This document shows, piece by piece, positions 1 through 7,916 of a stretch of DNA of 64,000 bases (positions are counted from its first letter, which is position 1; the number at the start of each line of letters is the position of its first letter). The position numbers were made by a program, and so were the translations under genes. Origin of the DNA: Pseudofulvimonas gallinarii (lineage in GTDB: Bacteria > Pseudomonadota > Gammaproteobacteria > Xanthomonadales > UBA2363); the NCBI RefSeq assembly GCF_004343305.1, contig NZ_SMAF01000009.1:1-64000 (forward strand), in the 5' to 3' direction. The notes under the pieces were generated by a model. It saw only the letters and a list, made by a program, of their open reading frames with translations, did not search any database and was not told where the DNA came from.

Positions 1-234
<234 letters not shown>

Positions 235-383
235 TCAATATCTGTGGTGGATCGAAGCGGGAGGAGAAGCGAGCCAGCGATGGCCGGGCAAGGCGCGCGG
301 CGCGGCACAATCCGGGTCAGGCATCAGCCTGACGGGGATTTGCGACGCGACGCAGCAACGCCGCCCGGGCGAGCTGGCGCCGC

Positions 384-674
384 TTATCCCTCGATGACCG
401 CCATCACGTCTTCTTCGCGCATGACCAGCAGTTCCTGGCCGTCGACCTTGACCTCGGTGCCGCTGTACTTGCCGAACAGAACCTTGTCGCCGGCCTTGAT
501 GTCCAGCGGACGCTTCTCGCCGTTCTCCAGGATCTTGCCGTTGCCGACGGCGAGGACTTCGCCACGGATCGGCTTCTCGGCAGCGTTGTCAGGAATGACG
601 ATGCCACCCGCCGACATGGTTTCAGCCTCGAGGCGCTTGATGATCACGCGGTCGTGCAAAGGACGCAGATTCAT
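384..674 (-). CDS. groS: co-chaperonin GroES
   Basis: A complete 96-residue protein of the standard GroES length, beginning [16 protein letters not shown]. The mobile loop that contacts GroEL is visible ([14 protein letters not shown], about residues 16-29), as is the conserved [32 protein letters not shown] core in overlapping segments. GroES is the heptameric lid of the GroEL chamber. It is the first gene of the groESL operon. A near-perfect CIRCE inverted repeat and a matching promoter lie 53-106 bases upstream, so heat induction through HrcA is expected. The gene is ordinary in every respect. Confidence 0.98.
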   Translation of the reverse strand: MNLRPLHDRVIIKRLEAETMSAGGIVIPDNAAEKPIRGEVLAVGNGKILENGEKRPLDIKAGDKVLFGKYSGTEVKVDGQELLVMREEDVMAVIEG

Positions 675-726
675 GTGCTTACCCTATACGCAAATGGTTG
701 ATTTCACTTGGATTCGGGCGAGGCTG

Positions 727-753
727 TCAGCACTCTGCCCGGGTGAGTGCCAA
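727..753 (-). promoter_or_regulatory. CIRCE operator (HrcA-binding site) of groESL
   Basis: The sequence reads TCAGCACTC, nine bases, GAGTGCCAA, which matches the CIRCE consensus TTAGCACTC-N9-GAGTGCTAA with the exact 9-9-9 architecture. It sits between the predicted -10 element and the groS start codon, so bound HrcA would block initiation. HrcA itself is not in the window. Confidence 0.93.
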
Positions 754-780
754 TTTTACGGATTCACCCGGACCGGACAA
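753..780 (-). promoter_or_regulatory. predicted groESL promoter
   Basis: On the minus strand a -35 element TTGTCC (780-775) and a -10 element TAAAAT (758-753) are separated by 16 bases. The -10 abuts the CIRCE operator, the arrangement expected for an HrcA-repressed vegetative promoter. The assignment is by inspection only. Confidence 0.6.
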
Positions 781-863
781 GCCTCGCCGCTGGCTGCAAG
801 GTTGGGGCGGTGGGCGGCCGTTCAAGGGCCGGGCGCGAAAAAACCATCGGCTATGCTCGTGGC

Positions 864-1190
864 ATGGAAACGACACCCGCCCTGCTCTGCCTGGCCACCT
901 GCCCCGACGAGGCCTGCGCGGCCTCGCTGGCACGCGCGCTGGTCGGCGAAGGCCTGGCGGCCTGCGTCAGCAGGCTGCCGATGACCGCCTCGGTGTACCG
1001 CTGGCAGGGCGAGGTCCACGAGGAACCGGAAGTGCTGCTGCTGATCAAGACCACCCGTGAATGCTGGCCGCGCCTGAAGGAACGGCTGCCCGCGCTGCAT
1101 CCCTACGACACACCGGAACTCATCGCCCTGCCGGTCTCCGATGGCCTGCCCGCCTACCTGGCCTGGCTGGCCGCGGAAACCTTGCGCTGA
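864..1190 (+). CDS. cutA: divalent-cation tolerance protein CutA
   Basis: A 108-residue protein of typical CutA length. The CutA1 signatures are present: LACVSRLPM-like segment (GLAACVSRLP), YRWQGEVHEEPEVLLLIKT and LHPYDTPELIALPV. CutA is a small trimeric ferredoxin-fold protein linked genetically to copper tolerance in E. coli; its exact biochemical role is unsettled. The ATG at 864 gives the family N-terminus (METTPALLCLATCPDEACA); the reading frame stays open further upstream but that would add residues overlapping the groS control region. It is divergent from groS and directly precedes dsbD, an arrangement common in related bacteria. Confidence 0.93.
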   Translation: METTPALLCLATCPDEACAASLARALVGEGLAACVSRLPMTASVYRWQGEVHEEPEVLLLIKTTRECWPRLKERLPALHPYDTPELIALPVSDGLPAYLAWLAAETLR

Positions 1191-1260
1191 TTCCGTTGTC
1201 CACCAGGGCCACGGCCGGCATCGTTCATGGTGCCGCCTTCCTCTCGACGATAATGCCCGG

Positions 1261-3585
1261 ATGATCCGTCCCGCCTGCCTGCTCGCCGCCCTGTTCGCGG
1301 CCTTCCCGGTCGTCGCCTCGTTGAACGAGGACGACCTGCTGCCCATCGACGAGGCCTTCGCGCTGACCGCGCAGGCCGATGCGACCGACCTGCGCCTGCA
1401 CTGGCGCATCGCCGACGGTTATTACCTGTACCGGCACCGTATCGCGGTCAAGGCGGTGACCGCCGACGTCGTCCTCGATGAGCCGGTCCTGCCCGAAGGC
1501 GCCCGCCACAACGACGAGTTCTTCGGCGAGGTGGAAACCTATCGCGGCGAGCTGTCCGCAACGGCGCGCATTGCGTCCTGGCCGGCCTCGGCGCGCGATG
1601 CGCGGTTCGAGGTCCGCTACCAGGGCTGTGCCGATGTCGGCATCTGCTATCCGCCGCACCGCGCGACCGTCACGGTGGCCCGCCCGTCCACGCTCGCCGC
1701 GGCGTCGCCGGCGGGCGACGGGAAGGTCGCCGACAACCCGCTGGCGCGCGCATTGACCGCGCCGTCGCTGCCGACATCGGGCGCGTCCGATCGCGCGCCG
1801 CTGATCGGCCCCGGCGGCAGCCAGCCGCCGTTGCAGGATCCGCTGCCGGCCGACCGCGAACCGCCACTGCCGGAAGAACAGGCCTTCGTCTTCGAAGCCA
1901 TCGCCTGGTCGCCGACCGAAGTGCTGGCGCGCTTCACGATGCCGAAGAACTACTACCTCTACCGCAACGGCACCAATTTCAGCGTCGAAGGGGATGGCGG
2001 GCACTGGCAGCTGGCGGCGCCGGGCTGGCCGACGCCGCGACAACACACCGACGACCATTTCGGCACTGTTCCGGTGTATTTCGATCTGGTCGAAGTGCCG
2101 ATCACGGTGGCGCCGCCACAGGCCGGCACGCCGGCGCCGCTACGGCTGACGGCGAGCTTCCAGGGCTGCCAGCTGGACGGCATCTGCTATCCACCGATGA
2201 CGCGCCAGGTCACGATCGACATGCCGGCCGCCGACGCCGGGCAGATCGCGGCGGCGCAGGCGGCCATCGCCCGCGATCCGTATGTCACCAGCGTGCTGCA
2301 GGAGCGCGAGGAAACCGGACCCGTGGCCGGCACCGGCGCCACTGTCGCCGCGACCGGCGAAGAACCGGCTTCCTCACTGGGTTTCATCGGCGCGCTGCTG
2401 CTGGCGCTGACCGGCGGCGTGTTGCTGAACCTGATGCCCTGCGTGCTGCCGATCCTGTCGCTGAAGGTGCTGGGTCTGGCACGCAGCGGAGAAAGCGTCG
2501 CCAAGGCGCGCAGCCACGCGCTCTGGTACACCGCTGGCGTGATGACGACCTTCGCCGCGGTCGGTCTCGCCGTGGTCGCCCTGCGCGCCGTCGGCCTGGC
2601 GCTGGGTTGGGGCTTCCAGCTGCAGCAGCCGGTGGTCGTCGCCCTGCTCGCCTACGTGATGTTCGCGCTGGGCCTGTCCATGTCCGGCGTTTACAACATC
2701 GGTGTCGGCCTCACCGGCGCCGGCCAGTCGCTGGCCTCGCGCGGCGGGCCGGCTGGTGATTTCTTCACCGGCGTCCTCGCGGTCGTGGTCGCCAGCCCCT
2801 GCACGATTCCTTTCATGGGCTCGGCGCTGGCCTATGCCTTCGCCTCCTCGTCGCTGCTGGCGCTGCTGATCTTCCTTGCGCTTGGCCTGGGCCTGGCGCT
2901 GCCGTTCCTGCTGGTCGGCATGGTGCCGGCGCTGGCGTCGCGACTGCCGCGTCCGGGCGCGTGGATGGAAACACTCAAGCAGTTCCTCGCCTTCCCGATG
3001 TACCTGACGGCGATCTGGCTGTTGTGGATCCTGGGCAAGCAGCGCGGCATCGACGCCGTGGCCGCGGTGCTGGCCGGTGCCACCGTGCTGGCGCTGGCGC
3101 TGTGGTGGTGGGAACGCGGCCGTTACCGCGAGGGCGTGCTGCGCCGGCTGCTGCCCGTGCTGGTTGCGCTCCTGGCCCTGGCGCCGCTGCTGTTGGTGCA
3201 TCGGGCGCCGCCACCGGCGCAGGTGGCGGGCACGCAGACCGGCTGGGTGCCATATTCGGCGGAACGGCTGGCGAGCCTGCGTGCGGAAGGGCGCACCGTG
3301 TTCGTCGACATGACGGCGGACTGGTGCGTCACCTGCAAGGCGAACGAGAAGCTCGTGCTGCACACCGACCGGTTCAACGAACTGCTGGAACGCAGCGGCG
3401 CCGTCGCCATGGTCGGCGACTGGACCAATGTCGACCCGGAGATCAGCGCCTTCCTGCGTGACTATGGTTCGGTCGGCGTGCCGCTGTACGTGGTCTTCGG
3501 CGGCGGCAGCCAGGGCCCCGGCCGCAAGCTGCCGACCGTGCTGACCTTCGGCATCGTCGAAGCAGCACTGGCGGGTACGCGATGA
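1261..3585 (+). CDS. dsbD: thiol:disulfide interchange protein DsbD with two N-terminal alpha domains
   Basis: The 774-residue product carries electrons from cytoplasmic thioredoxin across the inner membrane to periplasmic thiol enzymes. A signal peptide (MIRPACLLAALFAAFPVVAS) is followed by two DsbD-alpha (DsbC-like) domains in tandem, with redox cysteine pairs C123/C129 (QGCADVGICYPP) and C303/C309 (QGCQLDGICYPP). The membrane domain holds the paired cysteines C394 (LMPCVLPIL) and C514 (VASPCTIPF). The C-terminal thioredoxin domain has ADWCVTCK at C689/C692. E. coli DsbD has one alpha domain and about 565 residues, so the second alpha copy is the notable feature. The stop codon overlaps the start of the downstream thioredoxin gene by 4 bases, indicating translational coupling. 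Confidence 0.95.
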   Translation: MIRPACLLAALFAAFPVVASLNEDDLLPIDEAFALTAQADATDLRLHWRIADGYYLYRHRIAVKAVTADVVLDEPVLPEGARHNDEFFGEVETYRGELSATARIASWPASARDARFEVRYQGCADVGICYPPHRATVTVARPSTLAAASPAGDGKVADNPLARALTAPSLPTSGASDRAPLIGPGGSQPPLQDPLPADREPPLPEEQAFVFEAIAWSPTEVLARFTMPKNYYLYRNGTNFSVEGDGGHWQLAAPGWPTPRQHTDDHFGTVPVYFDLVEVPITVAPPQAGTPAPLRLTASFQGCQLDGICYPPMTRQVTIDMPAADAGQIAAAQAAIARDPYVTSVLQEREETGPVAGTGATVAATGEEPASSLGFIGALLLALTGGVLLNLMPCVLPILSLKVLGLARSGESVAKARSHALWYTAGVMTTFAAVGLAVVALRAVGLALGWGFQLQQPVVVALLAYVMFALGLSMSGVYNIGVGLTGAGQSLASRGGPAGDFFTGVLAVVVASPCTIPFMGSALAYAFASSSLLALLIFLALGLGLALPFLLVGMVPALASRLPRPGAWMETLKQFLAFPMYLTAIWLLWILGKQRGIDAVAAVLAGATVLALALWWWERGRYREGVLRRLLPVLVALLALAPLLLVHRAPPPAQVAGTQTGWVPYSAERLASLRAEGRTVFVDMTADWCVTCKANEKLVLHTDRFNELLERSGAVAMVGDWTNVDPEISAFLRDYGSVGVPLYVVFGGGSQGPGRKLPTVLTFGIVEAALAGTR

Positions 3586-4139
3586 AGCGCTTCCTGCCGC
3601 CGCTGCTGATCCTGCTCTTCGCCGCCGCCGGCGGCACGGCCGGCTTCCTGCTCAGCAGCCGGTACTATGACAATCCGCCGCCACCGCCGGGCATTTCCCA
3701 GGTGGCGCTTGGCGACAAGGTCCCCGACGGCGTGCTGCACGATCCCCAGGGCCGGCCGCACACCTTTGCGCGCTGGCATGGCGACCTGCTGGTGGTGAAC
3801 TACTGGGCGAGCTGGTGTCCGCCGTGCATCGAGGAAATGCCGATGCTCGATGCCTGGGCAAAGGAACACGCGCAGCAGGGCATCACCGTGGTCGGCGTCG
3901 CCGAGGATGATGCGGAAGCCGCGCTCGCCTTCCTGCGCGACCATCCCGTCGGTTATCCGGTGCTGATCGGCGGCCGTGCGCTCGACGGCTCGTCGATGCA
4001 GCTGGGCAACAGCCGCAACGTGCTGCCCTACACCGTGCTCATCGGTCGCGACGGCCGCCTGCTGGAGCGCAAGGCCGGGCTGCTGGATCGTGGCCTCCTC
4101 GATGGCTGGCGCGATCGCCACGGCGGTCCGGCGCGCTGA
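3582..4139 (+). CDS. membrane-anchored TlpA/ResA-like thioredoxin
   Basis: A 185-residue protein with an N-terminal membrane segment (about residues 4-22, LLILLFAAAGGTAGFLLSS) and a periplasmic TlpA-type thioredoxin domain. The active site WASWCPPC has its cysteines at 79 and 82, followed by the conserved EEMPMLDAW and the cis-proline region near VLPYTVLI. Such proteins reduce or deliver thiols in the periplasm, often for cytochrome c or metalloprotein maturation. The start overlaps the dsbD stop (ATGA), so DsbD is the likely electron donor. The precise client is not shown by the sequence. Confidence 0.9.
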   Translation: MKRFLPPLLILLFAAAGGTAGFLLSSRYYDNPPPPPGISQVALGDKVPDGVLHDPQGRPHTFARWHGDLLVVNYWASWCPPCIEEMPMLDAWAKEHAQQGITVVGVAEDDAEAALAFLRDHPVGYPVLIGGRALDGSSMQLGNSRNVLPYTVLIGRDGRLLERKAGLLDRGLLDGWRDRHGGPAR

Positions 4140-4258
4140 TTCCCGACGCGCTGTCGTATTGCCCGCGCTTTCTGCGTCCTCCCAACCACCGGCCACCCTG
4201 GAAGGCGGCCGGTGCATCAGGGAAACTGTTCCCACAACTCGAACAAGAAGGGAGCTTC

Positions 4259-4849
4259 ATGCGTCATACCACCTACCTCATTGCCCTCGCCCTCGCACTG
4301 GCCGGCTGCAAGGACAACGCCTCGACCACTGCCGACGGCAGCGCCGCCGCCAGCGCGCCACCCGCCGTTGCCCCCGCGGCACCCGCCGCTGCCGCCAGGC
4401 CGTCGATCATGTTCGATGGCGAGGACTACCAGGGCGAGATCACCCGCTACGAAATCGTCGGCAACCAGGTGATCGAAGCCATCGACCGGGGCGCCACCGC
4501 CGAGGAGATCGAATATCCGCTGACGGAGCTCACCGGCATCTTCGATGTGCTGGTGCCGCGCTTCGTGGAAGTGCATCCCCATTGCGCCGACTACCTGAAG
4601 GCGGCCACCGAGCTGCGCTTCACCTGGCGCGAGATGACGCCGGCTGACGTCGAGGCCGGCTACCACAACGACAAGCTGCTGCCCCCGACCGAGAACGCCC
4701 AGGCCTGCACCATCATCAAGAACCTGCTGGTCCGTCCGATGACCGCACTGGTGATGGTCAACACGGGCGCCAGCGAGCGCGAGAACGCGAAGCGCGAGCT
4801 CACCGACGTGTTGTCACAGATCCCGACCGTGCGCCAATTGCCGCGCTGA
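4259..4849 (+). CDS. predicted lipoprotein, function unknown
   Basis: A 196-residue protein with a clear lipoprotein signal (MRHTTYLIALALALAGCKD; lipobox LAGC, lipidated Cys at about 17). An Ala/Pro-rich linker (residues 25-55) follows, then a soluble, mostly helical domain with SIMFDGEDYQGEITRYE, ATELRFTWREM and a C-terminal LTDVLSQIPTVRQLPR. The ribosome-binding site AAGAAGGGA is well placed. I do not recognise the family. It follows the thioredoxin gene after 119 bases, and a hairpin downstream separates it from the convergent oxygenase gene. The Asp/Lys residue after the Cys (KD at +2/+3) does not give a firm Lol-sorting prediction. Confidence 0.8.
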   Translation: MRHTTYLIALALALAGCKDNASTTADGSAAASAPPAVAPAAPAAAARPSIMFDGEDYQGEITRYEIVGNQVIEAIDRGATAEEIEYPLTELTGIFDVLVPRFVEVHPHCADYLKAATELRFTWREMTPADVEAGYHNDKLLPPTENAQACTIIKNLLVRPMTALVMVNTGASERENAKRELTDVLSQIPTVRQLPR

Positions 4850-4876
4850 TCCCGGATCACCCGGCTGACACTGCGG

Positions 4877-4900
4877 CGGCCCGCCTGTTCCGGCGGGCCG
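4877..4900. terminator. probable bidirectional terminator hairpin
   Basis: A perfect 9-bp inverted repeat CGGCCCGCC / GGCGGGCCG with a 6-base loop lies between two convergent genes (ends at 4849 and 4938). There is no U-rich tail, so it is a strong hairpin rather than a textbook intrinsic terminator. Confidence 0.5.
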
Positions 4901-4937
4901 TCTGCATTGCGGTATCAGGCGCGCCGGACGGCGCGTC

Positions 4938-5690
4938 TCAGGCGATGGCGTCCGCCACGCCCTGTCCCTTGAAGGTCACCACCAGCACGTCGCGGAATGC
5001 GGGCGCAGCGACATCCAGCGCCTCGACTGCGGTGACGCCATGCATGACCCGCGCATCATCGACCAGCGCGGCGTCGAAGGGCTGCGCCAGTGTGAAGCAG
5101 CCCAGTTCGTGTCCGGACAGGTCGTGGATGGAGGTCGTGCCACGCGCGATGTTCTGCCTGCGGATCATCAGCACCATCACGTAGTCCACGCCGTCGCGGT
5201 GCATGCCTTCCGGCGTCGGCTGGCCGGGGCGGTCACCCGCCGCCTCGATGCGGAACTGGTGCACTTCCACTTTCCATGACGGCACGTCCGGGCGCAGGCG
5301 GCCGAACCAGTCGTGGCCGCAGCGCAGGATCGTCGCCAGGCTGTCGCTGGCACCGATGGCCGCCGTCACCGGTTCGAACCAGCGCGCGATGCCGCCGTTG
5401 AGCGGGTTGTAGTCGCGGTCCTGCCAGTGCGGCTGGTGCGGCTGGCGCACCGGTTTGCCATCGCGTTCCAGCCGGAACACCGCGTGGCGACGCCGACGAT
5501 AGCGACCTCCGTCGGCCATGTAGCTGTCCAGATGCAGGTCGTTCCAGCTGTCGGCGAAATCCGCCCAGTCCGTCAGGGCGCCGAAGCCGGCCAGCAGCGC
5601 GGACGTGCGCGCACCGGGAATGAACGCGAAACCATCGCGGTCAAGCGTGGAGAGTTCGAGTTGCAGCACGGTGGGCGGCGGCGAGCACAT
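4938..5690 (-). CDS. 2-oxoglutarate/Fe(II) dioxygenase, BsmA/IDO-like family
   Basis: A 250-residue protein matching the 2OG-Fe dioxygenase family that includes the free amino-acid hydroxylase IDO and BsmA. Seen in sequence: a FHIP-like N-terminal LDRDGFAFIPGA, the iron-binding HRDGVDYVMVLMI (His-x-Asp), the SIHDLSGHELGCFTL strand, and the distal His with following Arg region (DDARVMHGVTAVEA, then FRDVLVVTFKG). Known relatives hydroxylate aliphatic L-amino acids; the substrate here cannot be told. It is the last gene on the strand of the roadblock/GTPase operon, separated by 177 bases, so cotranscription is possible but not shown. The ATG at 5690 was chosen because earlier codons are low-complexity Arg/Ala. 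Confidence 0.82.
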   Translation of the reverse strand: MCSPPPTVLQLELSTLDRDGFAFIPGARTSALLAGFGALTDWADFADSWNDLHLDSYMADGGRYRRRRHAVFRLERDGKPVRQPHQPHWQDRDYNPLNGGIARWFEPVTAAIGASDSLATILRCGHDWFGRLRPDVPSWKVEVHQFRIEAAGDRPGQPTPEGMHRDGVDYVMVLMIRRQNIARGTTSIHDLSGHELGCFTLAQPFDAALVDDARVMHGVTAVEALDVAAPAFRDVLVVTFKGQGVADAIA

Positions 5691-5867
5691 GCGCCATGGT
5701 AACGCCGCGGCCTGGCGGCACAGCGATGCTCGCCACGCGCGATTCAACCGGCGTTGCCGGCGCGTCGTCGGCCGTGCCGGACCGGGGCAGTCGAACGCCG
5801 GTGGGCCGCGCCATGTCCGCCTGTCCACGGCGCCCATCGCTGTCGCCGCTGCAACCACAGACCCTGC

Positions 5868-6251
5868 TCAGGCGCCCGGCGCCAGTGCGCGCACGCACAT
5901 CCTGGCGTGTCCCAGCACCAGGCCCAGCCGCGCTCGCCGCTCGGCCAGTACGGCCAGGACCAGCAACCCGTCCAGGCCGGGCACGCCGACCAGCACCAGC
6001 TTGCCGTCCTGGCCTTCTACCAGCAGGTGGTCCAGCTCGCCGGCGTTCAACTCGCGCAGCACCGTGCGCCCCAGCGCAGTCAGCGAACTGGTCATGGCGG
6101 CCAGCTTGCCGCTGTCGCCGGCAACCGCACTGCGCCACACGAAGGGTCGGCCGTCGCGCGATGCCAGCATGGCGATCTGTACGCCTTCGCAGCCACTGAC
6201 GATGCGCGCCAGCGCCTGAAGCGCGTGATCCGGGTCCGGCCAGCGGTTCAT
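5868..6251 (-). CDS. roadblock/LC7 domain protein
   Basis: A 127-residue protein matching the roadblock/LC7 fold: helix ALQALARIVSGCEGVQ, strands IAMLASRDGRPFVWRS, central helix KLAAMTSSLTALGRTVLREL and strands LLVEGQDGKLVLVGVPGLDGLLVLAVL. Bacterial roadblock proteins such as MglB act as dimeric activators (GAPs) or scaffolds of MglA-type GTPases. Its ATG overlaps the stop of the GTPase gene (ATGA), so the two are translationally coupled, the classical MglA/MglB pairing. It is the natural candidate for the GTPase partner. I see nothing truncated. Confidence 0.88.
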   Translation of the reverse strand: MNRWPDPDHALQALARIVSGCEGVQIAMLASRDGRPFVWRSAVAGDSGKLAAMTSSLTALGRTVLRELNAGELDHLLVEGQDGKLVLVGVPGLDGLLVLAVLAERRARLGLVLGHARMCVRALAPGA

Positions 6252-6814
6252 GCCCCACCCCGCTCGCCGTCGAGGACCGGATAGTCGCCGTGATCGAGCA
6301 GCAGGCACAGCATCCGGAACACCTGTGCCAGGTCGGACCTGGAGCGTGCGTCGATCACCAGCAGCGGTGCGACCAGGCCCTGGTCGCGAAGCATCGCCAT
6401 GCAGCGTTCGCGGAACGCCATCGGCGGATCCGGATGCTTGTTGAGGCAGAGCACGAACGGCCGCTGGCGCAGTTCATCGGCATAGGTGGCGAGCGTGCCC
6501 GCCAACCCATCCAGTCCTTGCGCGGAGGCGGCATCGACCAGCACGACCAGGCCCATGGCGCCGTCGCGCACCACGTCGAACATGAAGCGGAAACGTTCCT
6601 GGCCCGGCAGGCCGTAGAGCCGCAGCATGCCCTGCTCACCGAGATCCATCTCGCCATAGTCCAGGGCCACCGTGGTCGATGCCTTGCGGCGGGCCAGGTC
6701 GTCGGTGCAGCCGACATCGGTCGTCACCGGCGCAATGTCGCTCAGCGCGGCGATGCAGGTCGTCTTGCCTGCACCGGGTTCGCCGATGAAGACCAGCTTG
6801 TGACAGGCGTTCAT
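6248..6814 (-). CDS. MglA/Arf-like small GTPase
   Basis: A 188-residue P-loop GTPase. The G1 loop is GEPGAGKTT (about residues 10-18), switch II is LYGLPGQERFRFMFD, and the NKxD-equivalent is LNKHPDP, so the guanine-specifying Asp is replaced by His-Pro, as happens in several bacterial relatives of MglA. MglA-like proteins switch between GDP and GTP states to set cell polarity or control signalling. It overlaps the upstream pseudo-receiver gene by 4 bases and the downstream roadblock gene by 4 bases, so the three are made together. No MglA-type intrinsic Arg or Gln finger can be assigned safely without alignment. The process it controls here is unknown. Confidence 0.88.
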   Translation of the reverse strand: MNACHKLVFIGEPGAGKTTCIAALSDIAPVTTDVGCTDDLARRKASTTVALDYGEMDLGEQGMLRLYGLPGQERFRFMFDVVRDGAMGLVVLVDAASAQGLDGLAGTLATYADELRQRPFVLCLNKHPDPPMAFRERCMAMLRDQGLVAPLLVIDARSRSDLAQVFRMLCLLLDHGDYPVLDGERGGA

Positions 6815-7461
6815 GCCGGCAATCCCAGAAGGCGGCCGACACGGGTGGCCAGCGCGCGCCATCGGCCGGGCACCACGTTGCCGTGGACGATGCGCGGCGC
6901 CGGTGGAACACGCTGCGTGGCGAGTTCAAGCAGGCCCTGGTCGCGCAGCCGCGAAAGGACGACATCGACACGGGCGGGCGCGACGCCGGTCGCGGCGACG
7001 ATCTCCGCCTGCGTCGCCGCCCGCGAGGTCAGCGTCGCCAGGATCCGCAGGGCATCGTCGTGCCAGCCGTCCAGCTGCAGCGGCCACGCCGCGAGGCGAT
7101 GCCTGCCTGTGGGCGCGGACACGGCGGCGCAAACGGGTCGCGCTTCGGCGCTCACTGCATCATTGAGCACCGTGAGGATCTCGGACGCGCGCAGCGGACG
7201 GTGGATGCAGGCGCGATGGCGCAGGCGCGGCCTGGCCGCGCAGTCGATGCGGTTCAGGCCATCCGGCAACGGTGCCGGCGCCGGGTGGTCGAGGTTGACG
7301 AGGACCAGGTCGATGTCGCGGTCGATCCGTTCGACCACTTCCCAGCGGTTGCGGAGATAGGACTCCAGCAGGCGCAGCAGCGAGCGCAGTGCTTCGACAT
7401 CGGTGGCCAGGAACTGGTGGCAGGCCAGGCGCATGTCAATCCCGTTCAACAAGTGCCGCAT
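6811..7461 (-). CDS. pseudo-receiver / winged-helix protein of the GTPase operon
   Basis: A 216-residue protein that I do not recognise as a named family. The N-terminal half looks like a degenerate Rossmann/receiver domain: RLACHQFLATDVEALRSLL, IDLVLVNLDHP in the place of the phosphoacceptor strand, and ACIHRPLRASEILTVLNDA, which resembles the beta5-alpha5 region of response regulators. The C-terminal part (about 130-200) reads as a winged helix: ALRILATLTSRAATQAEIVAATGVAPARVDVVLSRLRDQGLL in overlapping segments. It could be a DNA-binding or protein-protein adaptor. Its stop overlaps the GTPase start. An alternative start is the internal ATG at 7434, which has a GGGA upstream. Confidence 0.62.
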   Translation of the reverse strand: MRHLLNGIDMRLACHQFLATDVEALRSLLRLLESYLRNRWEVVERIDRDIDLVLVNLDHPAPAPLPDGLNRIDCAARPRLRHRACIHRPLRASEILTVLNDAVSAEARPVCAAVSAPTGRHRLAAWPLQLDGWHDDALRILATLTSRAATQAEIVAATGVAPARVDVVLSRLRDQGLLELATQRVPPAPRIVHGNVVPGRWRALATRVGRLLGLPA

Positions 7462-7485
7462 CCGTGCGCTTGCGCGTTCATGGCA

Positions 7486-7890
7486 TCAGACCGCCGCTTC
7501 CGCCGCCGCCATCGATGCCCGCGATCGCACCAGCACCATGCCGATGTTCGCCGACGCGCGGGTGACGAACACGGCGGCATGGTCGGGATTCTTCCGCGAA
7601 CGGATGAAGATGTGCAGCAGGTTGGTGCTGAACACCACGATCTCGTTGAAGTAATGCCCGGCACGGCCCTCGATGCCACGCGAGCGGTCGAACAGCTTTT
7701 CGATCTCGACCACGTTGCGGCCCTGGAACAGGTCGCCGGTGGCGGCTGCCACCAGATCCAGCACTTCGGATGGGTGCGAGTCCACCGTACGGATGCCGAG
7801 CAGCAGGCCGCTGACCATGTCCACGTAGCCGGCGGCCACGCATTCGGGGATTTCCGCCTGGGCTGCGCCCAGTACCTTGTCGAGCGACAT
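7486..7890 (-). CDS. second roadblock-like small protein
   Basis: A 134-residue protein with an alpha/beta pattern like roadblock/LC7: an N-terminal amphipathic helix (SLDKVLGAAQAEIPECVAAG), strands DMVSGLLLGIRT, a central helix EVLDLVAAATGDLFQG, then paired strands FNEIVVFSTNLLHIFIRS and HAAVFVTRASANIGMVLVRS. The strand phrases are typical of small proteins encoded next to MglA-like GTPases. The match is by pattern only, weaker than for the protein at 5868-6251. It starts 26 bases after the ABC-phosphatase stop and ends 24 bases before the next gene. It may form a heterodimer with the other roadblock protein. Confidence 0.65.
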   Translation of the reverse strand: MSLDKVLGAAQAEIPECVAAGYVDMVSGLLLGIRTVDSHPSEVLDLVAAATGDLFQGRNVVEIEKLFDRSRGIEGRAGHYFNEIVVFSTNLLHIFIRSRKNPDHAAVFVTRASANIGMVLVRSRASMAAAEAAV

Positions 7891-7916
7891 TGATGTTGGC
7901 CTCCGCTATCGATGGG

